Assembly (NCBI GenBank): GCA_937929935.1
Contig: CALFUL010000023.1
Span: 1-64,000, forward strand
Length of the DNA stretch: 64,000 nucleotides
Direction: 5' to 3'
From: an uncultured Flavobacteriaceae bacterium
GTDB lineage: Bacteria; Bacteroidota; Bacteroidia; Flavobacteriales; Flavobacteriaceae
Part shown: one piece after another, positions 16,545 to 25,314 of the stretch
How the letters are laid out: every line of letters starts with the position of its first letter
Position numbering within the stretch: the first letter of the stretch is position 1
Translations under genes and position numbers: made by a program
The notes under the pieces: generated by a model
What the model saw: the letters and a program-made list of their open reading frames with translations, nothing else
What the model was told of the DNA's origin: nothing
Databases searched by the model: none

Positions 16545-17924
16545 GTGTATAGCATTGTTGACATAGAGACCACAGGAAACGGAATCAAAGGAAATAAAAT
16601 CACTGAAATCGCCATTTTTAAATATGACGGTTTCAAAATCATTGATGAATATACCTCACTGGTCAATCCGCAATGTGACATTCCCTTTTTTATTACTGGT
16701 TTGACGGGTATAGATAATCAAACCGTCAAAGATGCGCCTACTATTGATCAAATAGCCAAAGAGATTATTGAATTTACCAAAGACAGCATTTTTGTAGCAC
16801 ATAGTGTCAACTTTGATTATAATGTCATCAAAAATGAATTCAAAAATTTAGGTCTTGAATATGTTCGTAAAAAGTTGTGTACCGTACGCCTGTCGCGTAA
16901 ACTCATACCTGGTTATCATTCATACAGCTTAGGCAAACTTTGTTCGGCGTTGAATATTCCGTTGACAGACAGGCATCGCGCCCGAGGCGATGCACATGCT
17001 ACTACCCTACTATTTGACAAACTTTTAAAAACGGAAGGTACTGAGGAGGTATTCAAAAAATTTCTAAATGCTCGTTCTCAAGAAGCCACCTTACCCCCAG
17101 GTTTACCCAAAGAAGTGTTTGATAATTTACCGTTAAAACCGGGGGTCTATTATTTTAAAGATCGACTGGGTAAAATCATTTATGTGGGCAAAGCCATTAA
17201 TATTAAAAAAAGAGTGTTAAGTCACTTTTATGACAAGGCGTCGAAAGAAATTAAAATGTGCCAAGTCACGGTTGCCATAGATTTTGAGTTGGCCGGCAGC
17301 AATCTTCTTGCTCTGTTGATGGAGTCAAACGCGATCAAACATCATTACCCTGAATTTAATAGAGCACAGAAGAAAAATGTACAGCAATATGCCATTTTCG
17401 GCTATGAAGACCGCAAAGGCATCACGCATTTAGCGTACAATAAATTAAAGGCTGTGCCTGTACCCTTAATGCTATTTTATAGTATTTCTGATTGCAGAAC
17501 CTATTTAGAAACGCTTTGCAAAACCTTTGATTTATGCCCTAAATACTGTCATTTGCAAGAAAATGTATTGCAATGTTCGCATTACACTATTGTTTGTAAT
17601 GGGGTATGTAGGGGGAATGAAACTGTAGAAAACTACAACCAAAGCGTTGAAAAAGCGATTTCGCATATGAAATTACAAGATGAGCATTTTGTTTTTACAG
17701 AAAAAGGACGCACCCCAGATGAGCAAGCCTTTGTGTACATCGAAAATGGGAAATATGCAGGCTACGGATTTATCTCTAATGAAAACACTTTCATGTCTTT
17801 TACAGACCTAGAACCCTATTTAGTAAAACAGAAAAATACTTTTGAAACGCAACGTATTGTTCAATCTTACCTCATTAAACATCCGCAGAAAAAATTAATC
17901 GCTGTAGCAGAAGAAATTCTATAG
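16545..17924 (+). CDS. DnaQ-like exonuclease fused to GIY-YIG nuclease
   Basis: This 459-residue protein has an N-terminal DEDD 3'-5' exonuclease (about 1-165): YSIVDIETTG holds the first Asp/Glu pair, then AHSVNFDYNVI and HRARGDAHAT. A UvrC/Cho-like GIY-YIG nuclease domain follows (about 200-275): PGVYYFKDRLGKIIYVGKA and KRVLSHF. A Cys-rich segment (about 325-350: CKTFDLCPKYC, then CSHYTIVCNGVC) may bind metal. The fusion is common in Flavobacteriia and is thought to act in DNA repair; its exact substrate is unknown. The start is GTG, with no earlier in-frame start of comparable support. Its 3' end overlaps the convergent CstB-like gene by about six bases. Confidence 0.85.
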   Translation: MYSIVDIETTGNGIKGNKITEIAIFKYDGFKIIDEYTSLVNPQCDIPFFITGLTGIDNQTVKDAPTIDQIAKEIIEFTKDSIFVAHSVNFDYNVIKNEFKNLGLEYVRKKLCTVRLSRKLIPGYHSYSLGKLCSALNIPLTDRHRARGDAHATTLLFDKLLKTEGTEEVFKKFLNARSQEATLPPGLPKEVFDNLPLKPGVYYFKDRLGKIIYVGKAINIKKRVLSHFYDKASKEIKMCQVTVAIDFELAGSNLLALLMESNAIKHHYPEFNRAQKKNVQQYAIFGYEDRKGITHLAYNKLKAVPVPLMLFYSISDCRTYLETLCKTFDLCPKYCHLQENVLQCSHYTIVCNGVCRGNETVENYNQSVEKAISHMKLQDEHFVFTEKGRTPDEQAFVYIENGKYAGYGFISNENTFMSFTDLEPYLVKQKNTFETQRIVQSYLIKHPQKKLIAVAEEIL

Positions 17925-19328
17925 GGTTGACGGACAAACAAATTCTGTAACGTTTACCCCTGCTTTTTTCAAAGCACCAAAACCACCGGCTAAATCAATA
18001 AAATTGTGAATACCTCTACTTTTTAAAATCGAAGCAGCTATTACAGAACGATACCCCCCTGCACAATGAACATAGAAAATATCATCAGCAGGAAACTCAG
18101 CCAAATGACTATTCAATTCACTTAAGGGTGTATGTTGCGCATCAACAATATATTCAGATTGATATTCTGATTCTTTTCTAACGTCAAAAACTGTTACTTC
18201 TTTTGAATTAATAGCCTCTTTAACCTCATCAGCCTGAAGTGAGGTAATGGTGTCGATCTCTAAATTTGCATCTTTCCAAGCTTCAAAGCCTCCTTCTAAA
18301 TACCCTATAGTACCATCAAAGCCTACTCTTGAAAGCCGCGTTAAGGCTTCTTCTTCCTTTCCTTCAGGGGCGACCAAAAGAATAGCTTGTTTTGTATCTG
18401 CAACTAAGGCACCTACCCAAGGAGCAAAATCGCCATTCAATCCAATAAAAATTGAACGCGGTATATGACCTTTAACAAAATCATTCTGATGACGCACATC
18501 TAAAATCAGCGCCCCTGTTTCATTGGCAGCTGTTTCAAAAGCTTTGGGACTCAATTTTGTTGAACCACGCTCTAATACATCAGCTATGTCATCATAGCCC
18601 TCTTTATTCATTTTCACGTTTAAAGGAAAATATTTGGGCGGTGGTAATAAACCATCAGTCACTTCTTTGATAAACTCCTCCTTAGTCATATCAGCTCGCA
18701 ACGCATAATTCATATTCTTTTGGTTGCCCAAAGAATCAACCGTTTCTTTCATCATATTTTTACCACAGGCTGAACCAGCACCATGTGCAGGATAAACCGT
18801 AACGTCATCAGCCAAAGGCATGATTTTGGTGCGTAAACTATCATAAAGAATGCCTGCTAAATCTTCTTGAGTAATATCAGCGGCTTTTTGAGCTAAATCT
18901 GGTCGACCTACATCGCCAAGAAAAAGGGTGTCGCCTGAAAAAATCGCATGATCTTTACCACTAGCATCTTTCAATAAATATGTGGTACTCTCCATGGTAT
19001 GGCCCGGCGTATGTAAAACTTTAATAGTCAATTTTCCTATTTTAAATTCTTGACCATCTTTTGCAATTATCGAATCAAAGGTGGTGGTTGCATTGGGCCC
19101 AAATACTATTGGTGCTCCTGATTCTTTAGAAAGTGTTACATGACCACTCACAAAATCAGCATGAAAATGAGTTTCAAAAATGTATTTAATTTTAGCATTA
19201 TCTCTTGCTACACGATCCAAATATGGCTGTACTTCTCTTAATGGGTCTATGATGGCAACTTCGCCTTCACTTTCAATATAATAAGCCCCTTGAGCCAAAC
19301 AACCTGTATAAATTTGTTCTACATTCAT
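17919..19328 (-). CDS. CstB-like persulfide dioxygenase-sulfurtransferase
   Basis: This 469-residue protein has a metallo-beta-lactamase-fold domain (about 1-240) with THFHADFVSGH (H54, H56, D58), HTPGHT and FSGDTLF, as in ETHE1 persulfide dioxygenases. A rhodanese-like domain follows (about 265-355) whose active loop reads LLVAPEGKEE, with no Cys, so it is inactive. A second rhodanese domain (about 365-460) has the loop HCAGGYRS with Cys at about 422. This dioxygenase/pseudo-rhodanese/rhodanese order matches staphylococcal CstB, which turns persulfides into thiosulfate. It follows the SulP gene by 42 bases on the same strand. That supports a shared role in detoxifying or moving oxidised sulfur. 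Confidence 0.85.
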   Translation of the reverse strand: MNVEQIYTGCLAQGAYYIESEGEVAIIDPLREVQPYLDRVARDNAKIKYIFETHFHADFVSGHVTLSKESGAPIVFGPNATTTFDSIIAKDGQEFKIGKLTIKVLHTPGHTMESTTYLLKDASGKDHAIFSGDTLFLGDVGRPDLAQKAADITQEDLAGILYDSLRTKIMPLADDVTVYPAHGAGSACGKNMMKETVDSLGNQKNMNYALRADMTKEEFIKEVTDGLLPPPKYFPLNVKMNKEGYDDIADVLERGSTKLSPKAFETAANETGALILDVRHQNDFVKGHIPRSIFIGLNGDFAPWVGALVADTKQAILLVAPEGKEEEALTRLSRVGFDGTIGYLEGGFEAWKDANLEIDTITSLQADEVKEAINSKEVTVFDVRKESEYQSEYIVDAQHTPLSELNSHLAEFPADDIFYVHCAGGYRSVIAASILKSRGIHNFIDLAGGFGALKKAGVNVTEFVCPSTL

Positions 19329-19370
19329 TCTATAATCTGAATTTATTTAATCTCAATAATTCGTTTAATA

Positions 19371-21098
19371 TTACCGTTTTAATTTGTTTTGATAGGCAAC
19401 TTTTGACCCCATAATTGAGACCATATTAGGGTCATCAAAATAGGCTACTGCCTCTTTAGTCTTCACAAATAGAAATTCCTTTCTTAACTCTTCAATAATT
19501 CCGCTTTCAAAAATTATGTCTCTTGTAGGCCCTATAGCACCTGCAATGTAAAACTGAATATCTTTTTCATGTACTTCTTCTATCAATTTTGTAAGCATTT
19601 TTGCACCACTTGAATCAATATAATTAATGGCCTCAGCATTTAATATAATGCCTTTTAAATTTTCTCCTTTTAAAGAAATTTGCTCTTGCATCTGGTTTCT
19701 GAAATATGCCAAATTTCCAAAATATATTTGCGCATCAAAGCGTACTATTAATAAGTCTTCACGAATTTCAACCTCATCTGCAAAGCGTTTTACATTCTTA
19801 TAATATTCAGTGTCTTTCACATTGCCTATTACTGCAAAATGCGGATTACTTGTACGATATACCATGAGTAAAAGCGCAAACAGAACGCCTGCTAAAATAC
19901 CTTGAGGAATACCCACAAATAAGGTTATCAAGAAAGTCAAAACCAATACTAAATACTCATCGCGATTACTTTTTAAAAGTTTGAGAGCATATTTAATATC
20001 GATGAGTTTAACTACGGAAACCATAATAATACTTGCTAAAATGGCTTTTGGTAAATGATAAAATAGGGGTGTTAAAAACAGTAAGGTTAATACCACCAAT
20101 AGCAATGAAAACAAGCCTGATAAATTAGTACGCACCCCTGCTTCATTATTAATGGCAGATCTTGAAAAACTTGCAGTTGCCCAATATGATTGAAAAAAAG
20201 AACCTATCATATTTGCCGTACCCAAGGCAACTAATTCTTGATTGGCATCAATAGTGGCTTTGGCTTCTTTTTCTTCAAATGCCTTACCAATTGAAATAGC
20301 TTCAAGATATCCAACAAATGCTAAGGTTAAAGCAATAGGCCATATTTCTAAGGTATTTTTCCAATTAAAATCAGGAACTGAGAATGACGGCAGCCCTTTT
20401 GGTATTTCCCCTAATATCTTCACTCCATAATCATCTAGCTTTAAAAAATTCACTGCCAAAATACCCACAATAACAACGATCAAGATTGAAGGAATCTTTT
20501 GAGCCCATTTTTTAAATGCTAATAGTAGCAAAATACCCACAGCGCCAATTAAGAAATCATACAAATTAGTCTCGCCCATCTTAGCAAAGACATTCATGAC
20601 CATTTCATGAAACCTATTACTTCTTTCAATATCAACCCCGATAAGGTGCTTAATTTGACTAAAAATAATTATGAGCGCGGCAGCTGAAGTAAAACCACTT
20701 AGCACGGGTTTTGACAAGAAATTAACCAAGTAACCCATTCTAAAAAGCCCTAAAAGCAATTGAAAAGCTCCTGCTAAAAAACCTAAGAAAATGGCTAATG
20801 CAATATAGTTTTCAACACTTGAAATGGTTAAAGCACCTAAACCTGCTGCTACCAAAAGTGAATCCATTGCCACCGGACCAACAGCTACATTTTTAGAAGT
20901 TCCTAAAAACGTATAAATCAACACTGGCACAATAGAAGCGTACAAGCCGTAAACTGGCGGTAAGCCTGCAATCATGGCATACGCCATACCTTGCGGAATC
21001 AAAATAATACCCACGGTTAACCCAGCAACCAAGTCATTGGCAAAATCAGACTTTTTATAGTTGGGTAGCCAATTAAGGAATGGAAGAAATTTTTGCAT
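19371..21098 (-). CDS. SulP-family anion transporter with STAS domain
   Basis: This 575-residue inner-membrane protein has the SulP N-terminal motif region (AGLTVGIILIPQGMAYAMI, about 26-44) and about 10-14 membrane helices up to about residue 410. A cytoplasmic STAS domain follows (about 440-550), with GIILNAEAINYIDSSGAKML around the usual phosphorylatable Ser. SulP proteins carry sulfate, bicarbonate or other anions. The CstB-like gene 42 bases downstream makes a sulfur oxyanion the likeliest cargo, but bicarbonate cannot be excluded. Length is normal for the family. Confidence 0.88.
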   Translation of the reverse strand: MQKFLPFLNWLPNYKKSDFANDLVAGLTVGIILIPQGMAYAMIAGLPPVYGLYASIVPVLIYTFLGTSKNVAVGPVAMDSLLVAAGLGALTISSVENYIALAIFLGFLAGAFQLLLGLFRMGYLVNFLSKPVLSGFTSAAALIIIFSQIKHLIGVDIERSNRFHEMVMNVFAKMGETNLYDFLIGAVGILLLLAFKKWAQKIPSILIVVIVGILAVNFLKLDDYGVKILGEIPKGLPSFSVPDFNWKNTLEIWPIALTLAFVGYLEAISIGKAFEEKEAKATIDANQELVALGTANMIGSFFQSYWATASFSRSAINNEAGVRTNLSGLFSLLLVVLTLLFLTPLFYHLPKAILASIIMVSVVKLIDIKYALKLLKSNRDEYLVLVLTFLITLFVGIPQGILAGVLFALLLMVYRTSNPHFAVIGNVKDTEYYKNVKRFADEVEIREDLLIVRFDAQIYFGNLAYFRNQMQEQISLKGENLKGIILNAEAINYIDSSGAKMLTKLIEEVHEKDIQFYIAGAIGPTRDIIFESGIIEELRKEFLFVKTKEAVAYFDDPNMVSIMGSKVAYQNKLKR

Positions 21099-21158
21099 TG
21101 ATCAAATTTACACTTAAAACAGGAAACTTGAGTAACACAGGTTACACCCTAGAAGAAC

Positions 21159-21746
21159 CTAGTCATTTAATTTTCCTAAAAACACATTTACCTTAGGGTT
21201 TATAGGATTACCTGCGGCTCTTCTTAGAAGCACTATTTGACCTGTATGCCAGACAGCATCTTCAATAGGGCCATTAATGCTATTCCAAAACGGAAATTCA
21301 GAAGATCCATTAGCGCGCTTAAAAATAATGGTGTGGGCTGCTAAATTTTCAGTTTTAGCAAAAAGTGCGCTTGCCATTTTTAAATTATTCAATGTAACTT
21401 CTCTCTTTTCAGTTGCAGATAAATCCTCAGCTTTTACGGTACGATCGGTAGCCGTTTTTTTGGCCACATTTGCAATCACATTTGATAAACCATACAAATG
21501 GTCTAATAATTCGCGAATGCTGCGACCGTCATTACCAGGTTTATAGTCTAAATTTTCTTCTGTTAAATTCTCAGTAGCCCATCTATATCTAAAACCCAAA
21601 CCATCAATCATTCGTGCTACAACCGCACCGGGCGTATAGCTTTCTGCAGCTACAGGAATTTCAGCATACGGCAGTTCATTCATAACTTCTTGTGCTTGTA
21701 GGTTCATTGTACCTAGTACAAATATAAAGGTGAACAGAATTTTCAT
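21159..21746 (-). CDS. Exported DinB-like protein
   Basis: This 195-residue protein has a signal peptide (about 1-18, ending LQAQ). A DinB-type four-helix domain follows, recognisable from YRWATENLTEENLDYKPG, IRELLDHLYGLSNVI (a His in the expected metal-ligand position) and EDAVWHTGQIVLLRRAAG near the end. DinB-superfamily proteins are putative metal-dependent enzymes, including thiol transferases; most Bacteroidota members are uncharacterised. An exported copy is common in flavobacteria. It lies 60 bases before the SulP gene on the same strand; cotranscription is possible. Confidence 0.75.
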   Translation of the reverse strand: MKILFTFIFVLGTMNLQAQEVMNELPYAEIPVAAESYTPGAVVARMIDGLGFRYRWATENLTEENLDYKPGNDGRSIRELLDHLYGLSNVIANVAKKTATDRTVKAEDLSATEKREVTLNNLKMASALFAKTENLAAHTIIFKRANGSSEFPFWNSINGPIEDAVWHTGQIVLLRRAAGNPINPKVNVFLGKLND

Positions 21747-21801
21747 GATATAAATTTTTTATAAGCGTTGCATAAAAGTGTTGGCGCTCATTATGAGTGA
21801 A

Positions 21802-22053
21802 TTACTTGAGTTTGGTTTTTTTCTTTTTAGTCAGTTTAAAACCATGTTTGAACGAAAAATAAATAACAGTAAAATGAACAAACCAATAAATGACCCCACC
21901 AAATAATTGACCCTTATTGTATGAGGTGCCACCTGATTTAAAAATATTTACATGTCTTAAAACCAATTCTAGTATAGAAGTTATTCTGACCATGGCAATT
22001 AAAACAAATAGAATTCCGACAATAATTAATACTATTCCCCAAAATTTTCTCAA
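21802..22053 (-). CDS. Small membrane protein of unknown function
   Basis: This 83-residue protein has two hydrophobic helices (about 7-28 and 52-72) and a very basic C-terminal end (KLTKKKKTKLK). The only usable start is TTG at 22053 (codons for RKFWGIVLI follow); no in-frame ATG lies upstream. It sits between the DinB-like gene and the aldose epimerase gene on the same strand. No family is recognised. Confidence 0.55.
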   Translation of the reverse strand: MRKFWGIVLIIVGILFVLIAMVRITSILELVLRHVNIFKSGGTSYNKGQLFGGVIYWFVHFTVIYFSFKHGFKLTKKKKTKLK

Positions 22054-22078
22054 AATATTATTTCTTTATTTGAATTTT

Positions 22079-22858
22079 CTAGCCTACTACTGAAAGAAGC
22101 ACACTAAATTGTTTCGCGTCATTCTTGAGATATTGAAAACCCTCGTGCAGTTTGTTTTGTTCAACCGCATAAGGATAAAAAGTAATAGGCTCAATACAAA
22201 TCATATTCGAAACCTCAGTCCACAACATAAAGTTACCAAAACCAGAAGTACTGATTTTTAATTCGTTTTTATCTTTTAAAATAACTTCTTCATAGCCCAA
22301 AACACTAAAAGCTTTACTACCTACAGCCAATACTTGAGCAAGTGTTATCGCTTTCTCTTCTGCAATGATTACTGGGTTTTTAGTGACTAAATTAAAGGCC
22401 GGATGATACCCTAACATAAATGGTGTGTCTCTATCTCCGGTAACTGTAAATGTAATTTCGAGTCCTTTTTCTGAAAGTGAAAATTGTTTTTCAAACTGAA
22501 AATCATAGGTCCAAAATAGATATTGCTTGTTTGATTTTTCAGGATATTTAGAATTAACAACAGGTGTTCTCGCCTTGTAATTTTTACGAAAAATCAGCTT
22601 GGTTTTTGACTGCGAAACCAATTCATAGTTGAGTTCTCTCAATAACCCATGCTGGTCTTGTATAGCAATGTCGCGGGGAGTTTCAACTTGAAATTTTGCT
22701 TCAGCAGTAGGACCAATTATAGGAAACATTTCAGTATCAGAATGCGACCAACCCGCACTACCTTTTTGGTGTATATATTGATGCCCATCAACTATATAGC
22801 TAACCAATTCGCCAGCATCAACGCCAAAGCTTTGATTTCCTAAACTTAAAGTAACCAT
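22079..22858 (-). CDS. Aldose 1-epimerase family protein
   Basis: This 259-residue beta-rich cytoplasmic protein is of the galactose mutarotase-like fold. Support includes the early GWSHSDTEMFPIIGP, MLGYHPAFNL (the catalytic-type His in a HPAF motif, about residue 150) and CIEPITFYPYA near the end, the common Glu region. The length fits the short Aldose_epim group rather than classical GalM (about 340 residues). It probably equilibrates sugar anomers; the sugar is unknown. It lies 4 bases upstream-adjacent to the CotH lipoprotein gene (stop at 22863), so they may be cotranscribed. Confidence 0.8.
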   Translation of the reverse strand: MVTLSLGNQSFGVDAGELVSYIVDGHQYIHQKGSAGWSHSDTEMFPIIGPTAEAKFQVETPRDIAIQDQHGLLRELNYELVSQSKTKLIFRKNYKARTPVVNSKYPEKSNKQYLFWTYDFQFEKQFSLSEKGLEITFTVTGDRDTPFMLGYHPAFNLVTKNPVIIAEEKAITLAQVLAVGSKAFSVLGYEEVILKDKNELKISTSGFGNFMLWTEVSNMICIEPITFYPYAVEQNKLHEGFQYLKNDAKQFSVLLSVVG

Positions 22859-22862
22859 GGTT

Positions 22863-24263
22863 TTAGAGTGAATTTATAGCTGTATCTAACCAAAGTACAC
22901 GAGCAGTCAGCCAATCTCTTAAATAGGCTTCTTCTTCTGGGTAGTCTGCACCCACAAAATTATTAGGCCATATATACTCACCAAAGACAGGCCATCTTTC
23001 AAAATTAGTAGCAATGCCACCTGACTCTCTTAGAAGCTCAATTTGCGCATCAATTTTTGATTCTAAGGTGGCCGATGAAAGTTCGGCACCTCTTAATTCA
23101 AACCATCTTGTTTGCAGGGCAATTACAAAATTGGGGTCTTCTAATAACCTACCCCACCAAAAAGGTACTTGCAAAGAATCGCCAGGGCATCTTTGATTGA
23201 ATTGATGTGCCCAAACATTTGTTTCACCGCCTCCACAATAATCTGCGTTACCGAAACCTAGATTGAAATCCCAAATAGGGCCCATTTTCAATTTCTCATT
23301 ACGATCTTTATTCAGGTAAACACTAAGACGAAAACCATCTACATTATTAGATAATTCATTTAAAATGAAAAACTCAATAAAACTGTCAACATCTATATAA
23401 TTGCCATACCCTTGCATAGGGTCAGCAAAAGTATCTGATGCCAAGGCATTTTCAAAATCATTAACATAAGTAGAAATATAGGTCTTTTGCTCAGCCGTTA
23501 TTTCTTCACTCTTTGGGTAATCGTATATATAATACACATCAGCACTAGAACCCTCTAAAGAAGAACCTACTGATGAAAGAAAAGAATTTTGGGCGGTAAA
23601 AGGCCCGTCAGCTCTATCAATTCTAATGATATATCCACCTGTAATATCTTCGCCTGAATTTTCAGTCATTTCAAGTGCATCAAGATCAATACGTTCTGAA
23701 TCACGCTTGAGCTTCTCTTGTAACACATAAATTCCTTCGTAATTTCCGTTAATCGTCAAATTAACAAAACGGGTACGGCTCGCGTAATTACCCATATCTC
23801 TTGCCAGTTGATAAACAAGGGTATTTCTTATTAGCGTTTTATCGCTGTAAGGTCCGTTTAAAATCCAATCTTCTTCTTCAGGTAATCCTAAAAAAGAAAC
23901 ATCAGTATCTAAACCGCCAGCATCACGTGTTTCAAAACCATATGATTTTTTAGGAAAAAGCTGCGAAGAAGACCCTCTTATTTCAATGGCAATATTACCA
24001 TTGTACATCACTTCATCGCCTTGATACAAAGAAGCAGTTACTGTTTTTCTTGGATCATCTTCAATTGTTTGTCCGGCTGTGCTTATTGAAAATACTGGCA
24101 GCGTATTACCTTCAAAAGTTTCTTCTTCAGCTACCGGGTCTGGATCTGATTCTTCAACCGTCAAATTTTCATCTGGGTTACAGCTACTTATAAAAAGGAG
24201 TAGTAAACTATAGAAATATATAGAATACCCTAAAGGGTACTTGTTCTGTGTAGGGATTTTCAT
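22863..24263 (-). CDS. CotH-kinase family lipoprotein
   Basis: I place the start at the ATG at 24263 (466 residues), which gives a proper lipoprotein signal (LLLLFISSC). A TTG two codons earlier is the alternative. CotH features are EIRGSSSQLFPKKSYGFE (about 95-112), WILNGPYSDKTLIRNTL, GIYVLQEKLKRDSERID (about 175-191) and MGPIWDFNLGFGN (about 330). CotH proteins are atypical protein kinases in spores and occur widely as surface proteins in other bacteria. The lipid anchor places this one on an envelope membrane, perhaps surface-exposed. The substrate is unknown. Confidence 0.85.
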   Translation of the reverse strand: MKIPTQNKYPLGYSIYFYSLLLLFISSCNPDENLTVEESDPDPVAEEETFEGNTLPVFSISTAGQTIEDDPRKTVTASLYQGDEVMYNGNIAIEIRGSSSQLFPKKSYGFETRDAGGLDTDVSFLGLPEEEDWILNGPYSDKTLIRNTLVYQLARDMGNYASRTRFVNLTINGNYEGIYVLQEKLKRDSERIDLDALEMTENSGEDITGGYIIRIDRADGPFTAQNSFLSSVGSSLEGSSADVYYIYDYPKSEEITAEQKTYISTYVNDFENALASDTFADPMQGYGNYIDVDSFIEFFILNELSNNVDGFRLSVYLNKDRNEKLKMGPIWDFNLGFGNADYCGGGETNVWAHQFNQRCPGDSLQVPFWWGRLLEDPNFVIALQTRWFELRGAELSSATLESKIDAQIELLRESGGIATNFERWPVFGEYIWPNNFVGADYPEEEAYLRDWLTARVLWLDTAINSL

Positions 24264-24291
24264 TTGCAAATTTTTGAGAAAGGTAATAAAT

Positions 24292-25272
24292 CTATTCTAA
24301 AAATCCCTTTTCACGCATCCAATCGTCATTGAACATTTTACCAACATACCTACTGCCGTGATCATGAAAAAGCACCACCACCACGTCATCTTTGCTAAAA
24401 TGCGCTTCTAATTGTAAAACACCTTTAATAGCAGCACCCGCAGAATTTCCTAAAAACATAGCCTCTTCTTTAGCCAAACGTTGGGTATAAACAGCAGCGT
24501 CTTTATCAGTGACTTTTGTAAAGCCATCAATAATTTCAAAATCTACATTCTTTGGAAGGATGTCTTCCCCTATTCCTTCAGTGATATAAGGATATATTTC
24601 TTTTTCGTCAAAAATTCCGGTTTCATGATATTTTTTAAAAACTGAACCATAGGTGTCAATTCCCCAAATTTTAATATCCGGGTTCTTTTCCTTTAAAAAT
24701 TTACCTACACCAGATATGGTTCCACCCGTGCCTACGCCTACTACAAAATGAGTTATTTTTCCTTGGGTTTGCTCCCAAATTTCAGGACCCGTACTCAAAT
24801 AATGCGCTTTGGCGTTGCTTGGGTTGTCATATTGATTCACATACCAGCCGTTAGGTGTTTCTGCAGCCAACCTTCTTGCCGTAGAATAATAACTACGTGG
24901 GTCTTCAGGGGCAACATCAGTAGGGCACACATGAACCTCACTACCCATGGCGCGAAGAATATCCATTTTTTCTTTTGATTGTTTATCGCTAATTACGCAA
25001 ATCATTTTATACCCTTTAATGGTAGCTGCTAGCGCAAGCCCCATACCTGTATTACCTGAAGTACCTTCAATGATGGTACCGCCTGGTTTTAATACACCTG
25101 CTTTTTCAGCATCTTCAATCATTTGAAGCGCCATTCTATCTTTTGTAGAATTTCCGGGGTTAAAAGTTTCATATTTAGCTAAAACCAAACATGGTAATTT
25201 AGCTGTTAACTTATTTAACTTTACCAGAGGCGTATTACCAATAGTTTCTAAAATATTCTCAGCGTAATTCAT
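24292..25272 (-). CDS. Cystathionine beta-synthase / cysteine synthase family PLP enzyme
   Basis: The ATG at 25272 (326 residues, MNYAENILETIGNTPLV) is the natural start; the frame extends ten codons further upstream. PLP Lys lies in NPGNSTKDRM (about 44). The substrate loop is GTSGNTGMG, and the phosphate loop GVGTGGTISGVGKFL. The end, HDHGSRYVGKMFNDDWM, is typical of cystathionine beta-synthase rather than CysK/CysM. There is no C-terminal CBS-domain pair. It probably condenses serine with homocysteine or makes cysteine. No sulfur-assimilation gene is immediately adjacent. Confidence 0.82.
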   Translation of the reverse strand: MNYAENILETIGNTPLVKLNKLTAKLPCLVLAKYETFNPGNSTKDRMALQMIEDAEKAGVLKPGGTIIEGTSGNTGMGLALAATIKGYKMICVISDKQSKEKMDILRAMGSEVHVCPTDVAPEDPRSYYSTARRLAAETPNGWYVNQYDNPSNAKAHYLSTGPEIWEQTQGKITHFVVGVGTGGTISGVGKFLKEKNPDIKIWGIDTYGSVFKKYHETGIFDEKEIYPYITEGIGEDILPKNVDFEIIDGFTKVTDKDAAVYTQRLAKEEAMFLGNSAGAAIKGVLQLEAHFSKDDVVVVLFHDHGSRYVGKMFNDDWMREKGFLE

Positions 25273-25314
25273 ATAAACACAAAGGTATGAATTTGACTTC
25301 ACTGAATATAAATT

